Assembly (NCBI RefSeq): GCF_041260665.1
Contig: NZ_JBGCCT010000029.1
Span: 86,175 to 150,174 of the forward strand
Direction of reading: 5' to 3'
Length of the DNA: 64,000 nt
Source of the DNA: Catenulispora sp. GP43
GTDB taxonomy: Bacteria > Actinomycetota > Actinomycetes > Streptomycetales > Catenulisporaceae
The notes under the pieces were generated by a model. That model made no database searches and had not been told where the DNA came from. It worked only from the letters and a program-made list of their open reading frames with translations. A program made the position numbers and the translations under genes. Shown here in pieces: positions 57,132 to 64,000 of the stretch (its first letter is position 1; every line of letters begins with the position of its first letter).

Positions 57132-58754
57132 ATGCAGTTCAACCTCGCGGACCTGTTCGAGAGCGTCGTCGACAAGATCCCCGAGAAGGAGGCCCTGGTC
57201 GTCCCCGGCGTCAGGCGATGGACGTACGGGGAGTTGGACCGCGAGGCGAACCGACTGGCGCACTTCCTGCTGGCGCGCGGAGTTGGAGTGCGGGACCACG
57301 TCGGGATGCACATGTACAACGGGTCGGAGTACGTGGTCGCCGTGTTGGCGTGCCTGAAGATCCGTGCGGTGCCCATCAATATCAACTACCGCTATGTGGC
57401 CGACGAACTCCGTTACCTCTATAAGGACGCGGATCTGGTCGCCGTAGTAGTGGATGCGGAGTTCGGCGACCGGGTGCGCGAGATCGTCGCCGACTCACCG
57501 AAGCTCAAGACGATCGTCTCCGTCGGCGACGCTATAGCGGATCTGCCCTCTGCGACGTATGGGGACGCGGTCCGTGGGCAATCCGAGGAGCGCGACGGAC
57601 TCCTCCCCCACGGCGACCGCTCCGCCGACGACCTCTACATCATCTATACCGGTGGGACCACAGGGATGCCCAAGGGCGTCATGTGGCGCCATGAGGACAT
57701 CTTCTATGCGGGGATGGCAGGCGGGCGCCCTTATGGGGAGCCGATGAAGGATCCCTCAGAGGTCGCCGACGGTATCGACCCCGCTGCCGGCCAGATGGCG
57801 ACCTTCCCCGTGGCGCCGCTGATGCACGGCGCCGCACAGCTCGCCACGTTCATCAGCTTCAACATGGGCCAGAAGGTGGTCCTGAACCGGAAGTTCGACG
57901 CGCACGAGGTCCTGCGCACGGTCGAGCAGGAGAAGGCGAACGTCATCTCCATGGTCGGCGACGCCATGGGCCGGCCGCTGGCCGAGGCGCTGGCCGGGCC
58001 GCTGGCCGGGACCGACGTGAGCAGCCTGTTCGTGGTCAGCTCGGCCGGCGCGATCCTGTCCGAGGCGGTGCGCGACCAGCTCCAGGCGCAGATGCCGAAC
58101 GTGCTGATCCGCGACAACTTCGGCTCCACCGAGAGCGGGTTCAACGGCGACGCGGCCCCGGGCAGCGGTCCGGCCGGCGGCATGCGGTTCACCGTCAACG
58201 AGCGCACCACGGTCTTCCTGGACGAGGAGCACCGGCCGGCCACGCCCGGTGACGGCCGGGTCGGGCGGGTGGCCCAGCACGGCAACGTGCCGCTGGGCTA
58301 CTACAACGACCCGGTGAAGACCGCCGAGACGTTCTTCGAGCACGACGGCCGGCGCTGGGTGCTGCTCGGCGACCTCGGGACGCTGGAGGCGGACGGCTCG
58401 GTGGCGGTGCTCGGGCGCGGCTCGCAGTGCATCAACACCGGCGGCGAGAAGGTCTTCCCCGAGGAGGTCGAGGCGGTCCTGAAATCGCATCCCGGCGTGT
58501 TCGACGCGATCGTCGCCGGGGCGCCGGACCAGCGGTTCGGCAACCGGGTGGCGGCCGTCATCCAGCCCCGCGAGGAGGGCGCGGACACCCCCACGGACAG
58601 CGAGCTGGAGGAGTACTGCCGGGGCAGATTGTCCGGTTACAAGGTGCCCCGGCTCCTCGTGCGGGTGTCGCATATCCGCCGCTCGCCGAGCGGCAAACCC
58701 GACTACCCTTGGGCGAAAGAGCTGGTCACCGAGGCGGCCCGGCACCCGGAGTGA
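57132..58754 (+). CDS. Acyl-CoA synthetase, FadD19-like
   Basis: 540 residues. AMP-binding motif YTGGTTGMPKGVMWRHEDI (about 172-190), GSTESGFNG, NTGGEKVFPEEVEAVLKSHPGVFDAIVAG and RSPSGKPDYPWAKE (catalytic Lys). The opening FNLADLFESVVDKIPEKEALV, PININYRYVADELRYLYKDADLVAVV and MWRHEDIFYAG match mycobacterial FadD19, which activates C26/C24 cholesterol side-chain acids to CoA thioesters. As the third gene of a KstR-type operon with the two acyl-CoA dehydrogenases it would supply their substrate. FadD3/FadD17-like ring-acid or general long-chain ligases remain possible. It starts 9 bp after the FadE27-like stop. Confidence 0.88.
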   Translation: MQFNLADLFESVVDKIPEKEALVVPGVRRWTYGELDREANRLAHFLLARGVGVRDHVGMHMYNGSEYVVAVLACLKIRAVPININYRYVADELRYLYKDADLVAVVVDAEFGDRVREIVADSPKLKTIVSVGDAIADLPSATYGDAVRGQSEERDGLLPHGDRSADDLYIIYTGGTTGMPKGVMWRHEDIFYAGMAGGRPYGEPMKDPSEVADGIDPAAGQMATFPVAPLMHGAAQLATFISFNMGQKVVLNRKFDAHEVLRTVEQEKANVISMVGDAMGRPLAEALAGPLAGTDVSSLFVVSSAGAILSEAVRDQLQAQMPNVLIRDNFGSTESGFNGDAAPGSGPAGGMRFTVNERTTVFLDEEHRPATPGDGRVGRVAQHGNVPLGYYNDPVKTAETFFEHDGRRWVLLGDLGTLEADGSVAVLGRGSQCINTGGEKVFPEEVEAVLKSHPGVFDAIVAGAPDQRFGNRVAAVIQPREEGADTPTDSELEEYCRGRLSGYKVPRLLVRVSHIRRSPSGKPDYPWAKELVTEAARHPE

Positions 58755-58824
58755 GATCTGGGTCACAAAAGGCGCCCCGCCGCGGAAATGAGTTGACAGT
58801 CCGACGGCTCTCACCACTGGACCT

Positions 58825-58888
58825 TTGCCGACACGGTGACTTACGCTAACGTAACCTACGAACCCGTAAGTTTCGGGACCGTAGGTCC
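58825..58888 (+). promoter_or_regulatory. Promoter-operator of the acyl-ACP desaturase gene
   Basis: TTGCCG (58825-58830) and TAACGT (58847-58852) are 16 bp apart. A palindrome TTACGCTAACGTAA (58841-58854) covers the -10. Further copies of the TTACG/CGTAA half-site (58856-58869) and a GGACC-GTA-GGTCC dyad (58876-58888) follow. The layout is that of a repressor site over the -10 element, as for TetR-type fatty-acid regulators, but the cognate protein is unknown. Confidence 0.5.
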
Positions 58889-58937
58889 GTCCCCCAAGGC
58901 CTGCTTCCCCGGGCCTGAGCGTGTAGGAGCCGACCCC

Positions 58938-59918
58938 ATGACCGTCACCGACCTGCCCCGGCAGGGTGCCCGCCCGACAGCCGCGATGCCCGAGGCGGCC
59001 TTGCTCAGCGAGCTCGAGCAGGTCGTGGAGGCCAACCTGAACCGGCACCTGGACTGCGCCAAGGAGTGGTTCCCGCACGAGTACGTGCCGTGGAGCGAGG
59101 GCGAGAACTTCGACGGCGTCCTGGGCGGCAAGCCCTGGTCCCCGGAGCAGTCCCGGATCCCGGAGATCGCCCGCACCAGCCTGATCCTGAACCTGATGAC
59201 CGAGGACAACCTGCCCAGCTACCACCGCGCCATCGCGGTGCAGTTCGGCCAGGACGGCGCCTGGGGCACCTGGGTGCACCGCTGGACCGCCGAGGAGGGC
59301 CGGCACGGCATCGCGATCCGCGACTACCTGCTGACCACCCGCGCCGTCGACCCGGTCGCGCTGGAGCGCGAGCGCATGACGCACATGTCCAACGGCTACT
59401 CGCAGCCCGACGCGTACGACGCCCTGCACTCGATCGCCTACGTGAGCTTCCAGGAGCTGGCGACCCGCATCGCGCACCGCAACACCGGCAAGGTCTCCGG
59501 CGACCCGGACTGCGAGCGCCTGCTCGCCCGGGTGGCGCAGGACGAGAACCTGCACATGCTCTTCTACCGCAACCTTCTGAGCGCCGCATTCGAGCTCGAC
59601 CCGGACCAGGCCATGCGCGCGGTGGCGAACGTGGTCCAGCAGTTCCAGATGCCGGGCTCGGGCCTGACGGACTTCGGCCGCAAGTCGGTGATGATCGCCA
59701 AGGCCGGCATCTACGACCTGCGCATCCACCACGACGAAGTCGTGATGCCGATCCTGCGCCAGACCCAGGCCCTGGAGCGCACCGACCTCGGCCCCGAGGG
59801 TGAGATCGCGCGCGAGGAGCTGGTGGCCTTCCTGGGCGGCCTGGACGACGCGGCGAAGCGCTTCTGCGAGAAGCGCGAGGCCCTGCTGGCCAGGCAGGCG
59901 GCGCGGCGGAACGCCTGA
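58938..59918 (+). CDS. Acyl-ACP (stearoyl-ACP type) desaturase, soluble diiron
   Basis: 326 residues from ATG 58938 (AGGAG upstream). The ferritin-like diiron fold provides Glu in TEDNLPSYHR (about 93-100), EEGRHG (about 124-129, ExxH) and DENLHM (about 210-215, ExxH). The N-terminus ELEQVVEANLNRHLDCAKEWFPHEYVPWSEGENF and NRHLDCAKEW are typical of DesA1/DesA2-like actinobacterial acyl-ACP desaturases, which insert a double bond into acyl chains bound to ACP for membrane or mycolate lipids. It is in its own promoter unit, controlled by the 58841 palindrome, and ends at the terminator 59946-59977. Its link to the upstream operon is proximity only. Confidence 0.9.
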   Translation: MTVTDLPRQGARPTAAMPEAALLSELEQVVEANLNRHLDCAKEWFPHEYVPWSEGENFDGVLGGKPWSPEQSRIPEIARTSLILNLMTEDNLPSYHRAIAVQFGQDGAWGTWVHRWTAEEGRHGIAIRDYLLTTRAVDPVALERERMTHMSNGYSQPDAYDALHSIAYVSFQELATRIAHRNTGKVSGDPDCERLLARVAQDENLHMLFYRNLLSAAFELDPDQAMRAVANVVQQFQMPGSGLTDFGRKSVMIAKAGIYDLRIHHDEVVMPILRQTQALERTDLGPEGEIAREELVAFLGGLDDAAKRFCEKREALLARQAARRNA

Positions 59919-59945
59919 CAAGGGACTTTCCGAACAGACCATTGA

Positions 59946-59977
59946 GACCGCAGCGCCTTGGGCGCTGCGGTCTTTCG
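59946..59977 (+). terminator. Intrinsic terminator after the desaturase gene
   Basis: A perfect 12-bp stem (59946-59957 / 59961-59972) with a TTG loop and TTTCG after it, 28 bp after the stop codon. Confidence 0.88.
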
Positions 59978-60358
59978 TCAATGGGCTGATCCGGCGGCGG
60001 GCGGCGCGGCATCCTCGAAAAAAAGTAAGACAGAACCCTAAAGTTCCCCGGCGGACGTGCCGATACATCTAGTAAGCGGCCCGGCCCCGGCGTAGCTCGC
60101 GTCCCTGCCCTCCGCGAGCGCGCCGCCGCCGGACCTGCCTCCTGGTAGCAGGTCCCCGGCAGGTTGCCCCCCGGCCTGTCGGGGGCCGGTTGCGACCCGT
60201 GGTGGTCTGCGGTATCAGCACCCGCAGACCATCGCTGGTGTCAGAGGCCGTGCAGCCGCATCCCTGTCCACATCCCAGCCAACCGATGCCAGCCAATCGA
60301 TGCCAGGCGCCCGGTGCCAGGCGCCCGGCAAGCGGCAAGCGGCAAGCGGCACCAAGCA
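59978..60358. other. Intergenic stretch with low-complexity repeats
   Basis: About 380 bp between the desaturase terminator and the MDR oxidoreductase stop. It contains repeated GATGCCAGCCAATC/GCCAGGCGCCCGG words and a triplicated GGCAAGC run (about 60280-60352). No coding sequence or promoter is evident. Confidence 0.45.
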
Positions 60359-61222
60359 TCACGGCAGCAGCACCAGCTTCCCGACCGCCCCGCCCCGCTC
60401 CATCCGCCGGTGCGCCTCGGCCGCCGAGGCCAGCGGCAGGGTGTCCGCCACCCGCGGGGTGAGGACGCCGGCGTCGGTCAGGCGGGCGAGTTCGGCCAGG
60501 TCTGCCAGCTCCGGGTCGACGAACACCGTCACCGGGTCGATGTCGCGGGCCGGGGTGAACTGGCCGCCGGGGAGCCAGAACTCCGGGACCACCGTCGCGT
60601 AGCGGCCGCCGTCGCGGACGCGGGCGAAGGCCGCGAGGGCCGCTTTCGCGCCGACCACGTCCAGGGCCGCGTCGACGGTGTGCCGCTGGTCGGGGTCCGT
60701 CAGCACCTCGATGCCGCGGGCGCGGGCCAGTTGGGCTGCGAAGCCTCCGACCGCGCCGGCGGCACGGTTCACCAGCAGGGTCTGGCCCGGCTTCAGGTCC
60801 AGGTGGTACAGGGCGGTCTGGGCTGTCAGGCCGGCCAGGGGCAGTGCCGCCGCCTCGGCCGGGCCGATGTTCTTCGGGGCCGCGGCGACCAGGTGTTCGG
60901 GCAGGGTCGCGTACTCCGCGTAGGCGCCGGTCTGGGTCTTCGAGTGCGCCGTGTAGGCGATCACCGCGGTGCCGGCGGGGAAGGCCTCGGTGCCCTGCTC
61001 GACCACCCCCGCCAGGTCGTAGCCCGGGATCACCGGCATGCGCACCGGTTCCGGCCAGGCGTAGCGTCCGGCGCGCATGCCGAGGTCGGCGGGGTTCACC
61101 GCTGCGGCCCGTATGCGGATCAGGAGTTCGCCGGGAGCCGGGTCACGGATGGCGAGCTTTGCCGGGATCAGGTTCTCGGCGGGGCCGAATGCGTGGACCG
61201 CCATGGCGTTCATCGTCGTCAT
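60359..61222 (-). CDS. MDR-family NADP-dependent oxidoreductase (quinone-oxidoreductase-like)
   Basis: 287 residues, somewhat short for the family (about 310-340). The GroES-like N-terminus has GELLIRIRAAAVNPADLGMRAGRY and PVIPGYDLAGVVEQGTEAF. The Rossmann part has AGLTAQTALYHLDLKPGQTLLVNRAAGAVGGFAAQLARARGI, with a modified GxGxxG (AAGAVGG). No zinc-binding cysteine cluster is present, so it is of the zinc-free quinone-reductase/crotonyl-reductase-like type. An FNR-like box lies 36-49 bp upstream (61258-61271) and a Crp/Fnr regulator gene is next on the same strand, so redox or nitric-oxide control is likely. Confidence 0.85.
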   Translation of the reverse strand: MTTMNAMAVHAFGPAENLIPAKLAIRDPAPGELLIRIRAAAVNPADLGMRAGRYAWPEPVRMPVIPGYDLAGVVEQGTEAFPAGTAVIAYTAHSKTQTGAYAEYATLPEHLVAAAPKNIGPAEAAALPLAGLTAQTALYHLDLKPGQTLLVNRAAGAVGGFAAQLARARGIEVLTDPDQRHTVDAALDVVGAKAALAAFARVRDGGRYATVVPEFWLPGGQFTPARDIDPVTVFVDPELADLAELARLTDAGVLTPRVADTLPLASAAEAHRRMERGGAVGKLVLLP

Positions 61223-61257
61223 GGCCCCGAAGCTACGGGCGGCGGATCGGGCTCGCC

Positions 61258-61271
61258 TTGACCTGGATCAA
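61258..61271. promoter_or_regulatory. FNR/CRP-type box upstream of the MDR oxidoreductase
   Basis: TTGACCTGGATCAA resembles the FNR consensus TTGAT-N4-ATCAA. It is the first and only complete copy in an array of four 17-bp repeats and lies next to a Crp/Fnr-family gene. Confidence 0.5.
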
Positions 61272-61327
61272 GCAGCGACCTGGATCAAGCAGCGACCTGG
61301 TTCAAGCGACGACCTGCATCAAGCGTC
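61260..61327. repeat. Tandem repeat, 17-bp unit x4
   Basis: GACCTGGATCAAGCAGC at 61260, an identical copy at 61277 and degenerate copies at 61294 and 61311. The last overlaps the final codons of the Crp/Fnr gene. Each copy retains the CTG(G/C)(A/T)TCAAG half-site. Confidence 0.85.
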
Positions 61328-61918
61328 GACCAGGAGTTTGCGGCGGATCCGGCTCAGGGCCTCCGGTGTCACCCCGATATAGGCCGCCACCTGGGACAGC
61401 GGTACGCGGGGGGCGATGTCGGCGAAGTCCTCGAGGAACGTGCGGTAGCGCTCGGTCGCGTCCGCCAGCAGCAGCGTGCGGTTCCGCAGCTCGGCGGTGA
61501 CGAACTTGTGCTCCGTGAGCCGCATCGTGAGCTCGCGCCAGCCCGGGTGGCGCGCCGCCAGGCCGGCGATCGCGCCGGCCGGCATGGCCAGGTACAGCGT
61601 CGGCTCCAGCGCCTGAATGGCCAGGTCGGAGATCTGCACCGTCAGCGCCGCGCGGTAGGTGCAGACCAGGACGCCGTCGGAGGCGAAGGCGTTGACGCGC
61701 TCCCGGCCGTCCGCGCCGACGAACACCTGCCGCACCAGGCCCCGCAGGATGAACTTCGGGCGCGACTCCGTGTCCCCGACCCGCGCCAGGTACTCGCCCT
61801 TGGCGGCGGTGGCCACCCGGAAGTGCCGCGCCGGTTCCAACTCGGCGTCGGTCATCCCGGGAGCCCAGCGCCGTGCGTACCCGACGAACTGCTCGAACGC
61901 GCCGTCCACACCAGACAT
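61319..61918 (-). CDS. Crp/Fnr-family transcriptional regulator
   Basis: 199 residues. An N-terminal cyclic-nucleotide-binding-like sensor domain (about 20-125: FRVATAAKGEYLARVGDTESRPKFILRGLVRQVFVGADGRERVNAFASDG) is followed by the dimer helix (EPTLYLAMPAGAIAGLAARHPGWRELTMRLTEHKFV) and a C-terminal HTH (LSQVAAYIGVTPEALSRIRRKLL). There is no Cys cluster of true FNR and no haem-ligand pattern, so the effector is unknown. The usual TPExLSRIRR recognition helix is present. It is expected to bind the TTGAC-N4-ATCAA site and repeats next to its own 3' end. Confidence 0.9.
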   Translation of the reverse strand: MSGVDGAFEQFVGYARRWAPGMTDAELEPARHFRVATAAKGEYLARVGDTESRPKFILRGLVRQVFVGADGRERVNAFASDGVLVCTYRAALTVQISDLAIQALEPTLYLAMPAGAIAGLAARHPGWRELTMRLTEHKFVTAELRNRTLLLADATERYRTFLEDFADIAPRVPLSQVAAYIGVTPEALSRIRRKLLVDA

Positions 61919-61985
61919 CGAAGCCTCCTTCTGCCGAAGAAGAAGGCTCTCGGGGCCGCGCCCGATTCCCGCCCGTGCGCGTGAA

Positions 61986-62021
61986 AGCCCGCCGACGCAG
62001 CTCAGGACGCGTCGGCGGGCT
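61986..62021 (-). terminator. Intrinsic terminator of the sugar permease operon
   Basis: A perfect 13-bp stem (61986-61998 / 62009-62021) with a 10-nt loop, 19 bp downstream (minus strand) of the permease stop at 62040; the minus-strand RNA continues with UUUCAC. Confidence 0.8.
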
Positions 62022-62039
62022 CCTCTCAGCGCGTACGGG

Positions 62040-62933
62040 CTACTTGATCGAGCCCGCCGTCAGGCCGTCGACGACCTTGCGCTCGATCAGGCCGAACAGC
62101 ACGATGACCGGGATCGTCGCGATCACCGTCGAGGCGAACAGGTGCCCGTAGTCGACGGTGTACTGCCCGATGTAGTTGTCCACCGCCACCGACAGCGGGG
62201 CCTTGTCAGGACTCGTCGTCAGGGTCAGGGCCACGATGAACTCGTTCCAGGCGGCGATGAACGTGAAGATCAGCGCCGTCACGATGCCCGGCATCGCCAG
62301 CGGGATGGTCACCCGCCGGAACGCGCCGAAGCGGGTCGCCCCGTCGATCATCGCGGCCTGCTCCAGTTCGGCCGGGATGGCCGCGAAGTAGGCCGACAGG
62401 ATCCACACCGCGAAGGCCAGGTTGAAGCCCGCGTCCACGATGATCAGCGCCCAGACCGAGTTGATGCCGCCCAGGTCGCGCATCTCGCCGTAGATGCCGA
62501 CCACCATCGCGGTCGGCTGGAACATCTGCGTGACCAGCACCAGCAGCAGGAACGCCTTGCGGCCCCGGAACTTCTTGCGGGCCGTGTAGTACGCCGCCGG
62601 CAGCGCCACCAGCAGCACCAGGAAGGTGGCGCCGAAGGCGACCTCCAGGGTGATGCGCATGTTGGTGCCGAAGCTGGAGTCGCCGGAGAACACCGAGGTG
62701 AAGTTCGACCACTGCAGGTGCTTCGGGATGATCGTCGGGTCCGAGGTCTCGTTCACCGGCCGCAGCGCGGTCAGGAACATCTCGATGTAGGGGGTGATGA
62801 AGATCAGCGCGATCAGGTACGCGCCTCCGATCAGCGCGATCTTCTTCACCCCGGGCAGGCCGCGCGGCGGCCTGGGCGCCGAGGGCACCCGGTCCTGGCG
62901 CGCGGTCGGCGAGGAGGTCGTCACCGCTGTCAT
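62040..62933 (-). CDS. Carbohydrate ABC transporter permease (MalG-type)
   Basis: 297 residues with six membrane helices. Between helices 4 and 5 is the EAA loop (EQAAMIDGATRFGAFRRVTIPLAMPGI) that docks the ATPase. The N-terminus (about 1-25) is cytoplasmic and Pro/Arg-rich. It begins with a 4-bp ATGA overlap with the upstream permease gene, so the two are translationally coupled. Typical CUT1 sugar importers also need a solute-binding lipoprotein and an MsmK-type ATPase; neither is in the window (the binding-protein remnant at 23591-23737 is far away). Substrate unknown, probably an oligosaccharide. Confidence 0.9.
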   Translation of the reverse strand: MTAVTTSSPTARQDRVPSAPRPPRGLPGVKKIALIGGAYLIALIFITPYIEMFLTALRPVNETSDPTIIPKHLQWSNFTSVFSGDSSFGTNMRITLEVAFGATFLVLLVALPAAYYTARKKFRGRKAFLLLVLVTQMFQPTAMVVGIYGEMRDLGGINSVWALIIVDAGFNLAFAVWILSAYFAAIPAELEQAAMIDGATRFGAFRRVTIPLAMPGIVTALIFTFIAAWNEFIVALTLTTSPDKAPLSVAVDNYIGQYTVDYGHLFASTVIATIPVIVLFGLIERKVVDGLTAGSIK

Positions 62934-63829
62934 GCCTCGCCCTCACTGTTCCACTTGCTCACCTTCAGGAAGGCGAAGACGATCACGATCACCAGCACGA
63001 AGTTGACCACCGACAGGGCCGCGGACTCGCCGATGTTCTGGCGCTTGAGGATCCACATGAAGACCGTGGTGGTCGAGGTGTCGTACCCCGGTCCGCCGTG
63101 GGTCATCTCCCAGATGATCGGGAAGCTGTTGAACACGTTCATCACGTTGATGACCGTGGCCACCAGCAGCGCCGGCCGCAGCAGCGGCAGCGTGATCGAG
63201 AAGTACGTGCGCGCCTTGCTGGCACCGTCCACGCGCGCGGCCTCGTACACCTCGGCCGAGACGGTCTGCAGGCCGGCGATCACCGTGTAGCTGGTGAACG
63301 GGATGGACACGAAGATCGCGACCACCATCTCCCAGACGAACCCGGAGGTGGAGTGCCCCAGCCAGTCCGCGGTGGCGCTGTTGCGGTCCACCAGGCCCAG
63401 GTCGTTCAGGATGATGTTGATGAACCCGTAGCCCGGGTACAGCATCCACTTGAAGATGATCGAGGTCATCATCACCGAGGCGGCCCACGGCGCGATCAGC
63501 GCCCAGCGCGCGACGGTGCGCCCCGGGAACTTCTGGTTGAACAGCTGCGCGACGCCCAGCGAGATCAGCATGGTCAGGGTGACGACCACCACGACCCAGA
63601 TGCCGGTGCGCTCCAGCACACCGCCCAGATCCTGTTCCTTGAACAGCTTGTTGTAGTTGTCCGTCCCGTTGGAGCCCAGGTTCACGCCGTAGCGCGACCA
63701 GTGCGTGGTCGAGGACTGGACCATCTTCACCACCGGCCACAGCACGGCGAAGGCGATCAGCGCGATCGCCGGGCCGATCCAGGCCAGCGGGGCCAGGCCG
63801 GACAGGACCGACCTGGCTGAGGTGGGGCG
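62930..63829 (-). CDS. Carbohydrate ABC transporter permease (MalF-type), N-terminus lost in bad sequence
   Basis: Sequence is reliable to about 63829. A start at GTG 63745 would delete the first helix; the frame actually continues upstream with TSARSVLSGLAPLAWIGPAI and ALIAFAVLWPVVKMVQ, a normal first membrane helix, so the true start lies in or beyond the homopolymer region. Six helices, a periplasmic loop (about TTHWSRYGVNLGSNGTDNYNKLF) and the EAA motif VYEAARVDGASKARTYFSITLPLLRPAL are present. It is the partner of the overlapping MalG-type gene. Partial CDS, 5' end unresolved. Confidence 0.85.
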   Translation of the reverse strand, partial: RPTSARSVLSGLAPLAWIGPAIALIAFAVLWPVVKMVQSSTTHWSRYGVNLGSNGTDNYNKLFKEQDLGGVLERTGIWVVVVVTLTMLISLGVAQLFNQKFPGRTVARWALIAPWAASVMMTSIIFKWMLYPGYGFINIILNDLGLVDRNSATADWLGHSTSGFVWEMVVAIFVSIPFTSYTVIAGLQTVSAEVYEAARVDGASKARTYFSITLPLLRPALLVATVINVMNVFNSFPIIWEMTHGGPGYDTSTTTVFMWILKRQNIGESAALSVVNFVLVIVIVFAFLKVSKWNSEGEA

Positions 63830-64000
63830 GGGGGGGGGGCGCCCGCCCCCCCCCCGGGGGGGGGGGGGGGGGGGGGGGGGCCCGCCCGCCGGGGGGGGGG
63901 GGGGGGGGGGTGGGGGGGTGGGGGGGGGGGGGGCGGCCGGGGGGGATATATAAATATAAAAAAAACTATAGAAAGAACAAACAAACCCACAGCCCCACCC
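63830..64000. other. Low-complexity homopolymer end, probable sequencing or assembly artefact
   Basis: After 63829 the sequence degenerates into long G and C runs, then GATATATAAATATAAAAAAA, AT-rich and unlike anything else in the window. No biological repeat class explains it. It interrupts the permease gene and gives only proline/glycine frames. Best read as the noisy edge of a contig. Confidence 0.8.

Noticed and set aside
57756..60068. 770-codon minus-strand frame opposite fadD and the desaturase
   Set aside because: Low-complexity His/Val/Arg/Gly composition, no motifs; antisense to two well-recognised enzymes.
63705..63990. Gly-rich and Pro-rich ORFs at the window end
   Set aside because: Products of the homopolymeric artefact, not genes.

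Overview
The window is about 64 kb of very GC-rich DNA with strong GC3 coding bias, GTG/TTG starts and purine-rich ribosome binding sites: an actinobacterial chromosome. An intact ssgB-type gene (8899-9312, minus) with a BldD-like box upstream points to a sporulating, morphologically complex actinomycete (Streptomyces or Catenulispora-like). The FHA-FHA-ABC exporter, DUF574 methyltransferase, F420-type flavoproteins, GT87 mannosyltransferase and CtaG protein fit the same phylum. I cannot assign a genus. The last ~170 bases are homopolymeric G/C followed by AT junk, which looks like a contig end or a base-calling artefact, so the window probably reaches the edge of a draft contig.

Layout. 1-5.1 kb is a small accessory patch: an IS630-type transposase cut by the window edge, two unrecognised proteins, a GH18-like secreted protein, an MFS exporter and a decayed IS5-type transposase fragment. 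The fragment lies next to a Gly-Cys-Val tRNA cluster (5128-5460). 5.8-17 kb is mostly core: a trypsin-like protease, pabB-pabC (p-aminobenzoate for folate), ssgB, tRNA-Val(CAC), an AlkB-like oxygenase, an ABC-F ATPase and a 1312-aa HrpA helicase. 17-27 kb holds the DUF574 methyltransferase, an Rv1747-like FHA/ABC transporter, an anti-sigma-type ATPase, a DUF475 membrane protein, the C-terminal remnant of a solute-binding protein, CtaG, a secreted Gly/His-rich Ig-like protein, a metallo-beta-lactamase-fold hydrolase and YnfA. 27-37.5 kb holds YibE/F, GuaB1, an L,D-transpeptidase lipoprotein, a GMC (ChoD-like) oxidoreductase, a GT87 enzyme, a hexapeptide acyltransferase, MgtC and a NagD-like phosphatase.

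37.8-47 kb is acyl-CoA and organic-acid metabolism: acetoacetyl-CoA synthetase, an HxlR regulator divergent from an NAD(P)H:FMN reductase, a DUF89 phosphatase, a penicillin-binding-like protein without its catalytic lysine, an acyl-CoA dehydrogenase and an acyl-CoA carboxylase beta subunit. The set could channel leucine-type carbon to acetoacetate and acetyl-CoA. 46.6-54.6 kb is redox-rich: two luciferase-like monooxygenases flanking an MBL-Rieske fusion, an SDR divergent from an ECF sigma factor, a DUF2236 oxygenase divergent from an F420-type PPOX protein, and a DUF5336 membrane protein. 54.7-59.9 kb is the most coherent pathway block: two dissimilar acyl-CoA dehydrogenases (FadE26/FadE27 or ChsE4/ChsE5 type), a FadD19-type acyl-CoA ligase and an acyl-ACP desaturase. 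A perfect KstR-type palindrome precedes the first gene, pointing to steroid side-chain or branched fatty-acid beta-oxidation. 60.3-63.8 kb carries an MDR oxidoreductase with an FNR-like box next to a Crp/Fnr regulator, then two sugar ABC permeases, the second cut by the bad contig end.

I found no CRISPR array, prophage, toxin-antitoxin or defence system. The most unusual non-coding signals are a three-copy 58-bp hairpin array (29047-29215), several readable operator palindromes at divergent promoters, and a recurring pattern of short tandem repeats directly at gene 3' ends.
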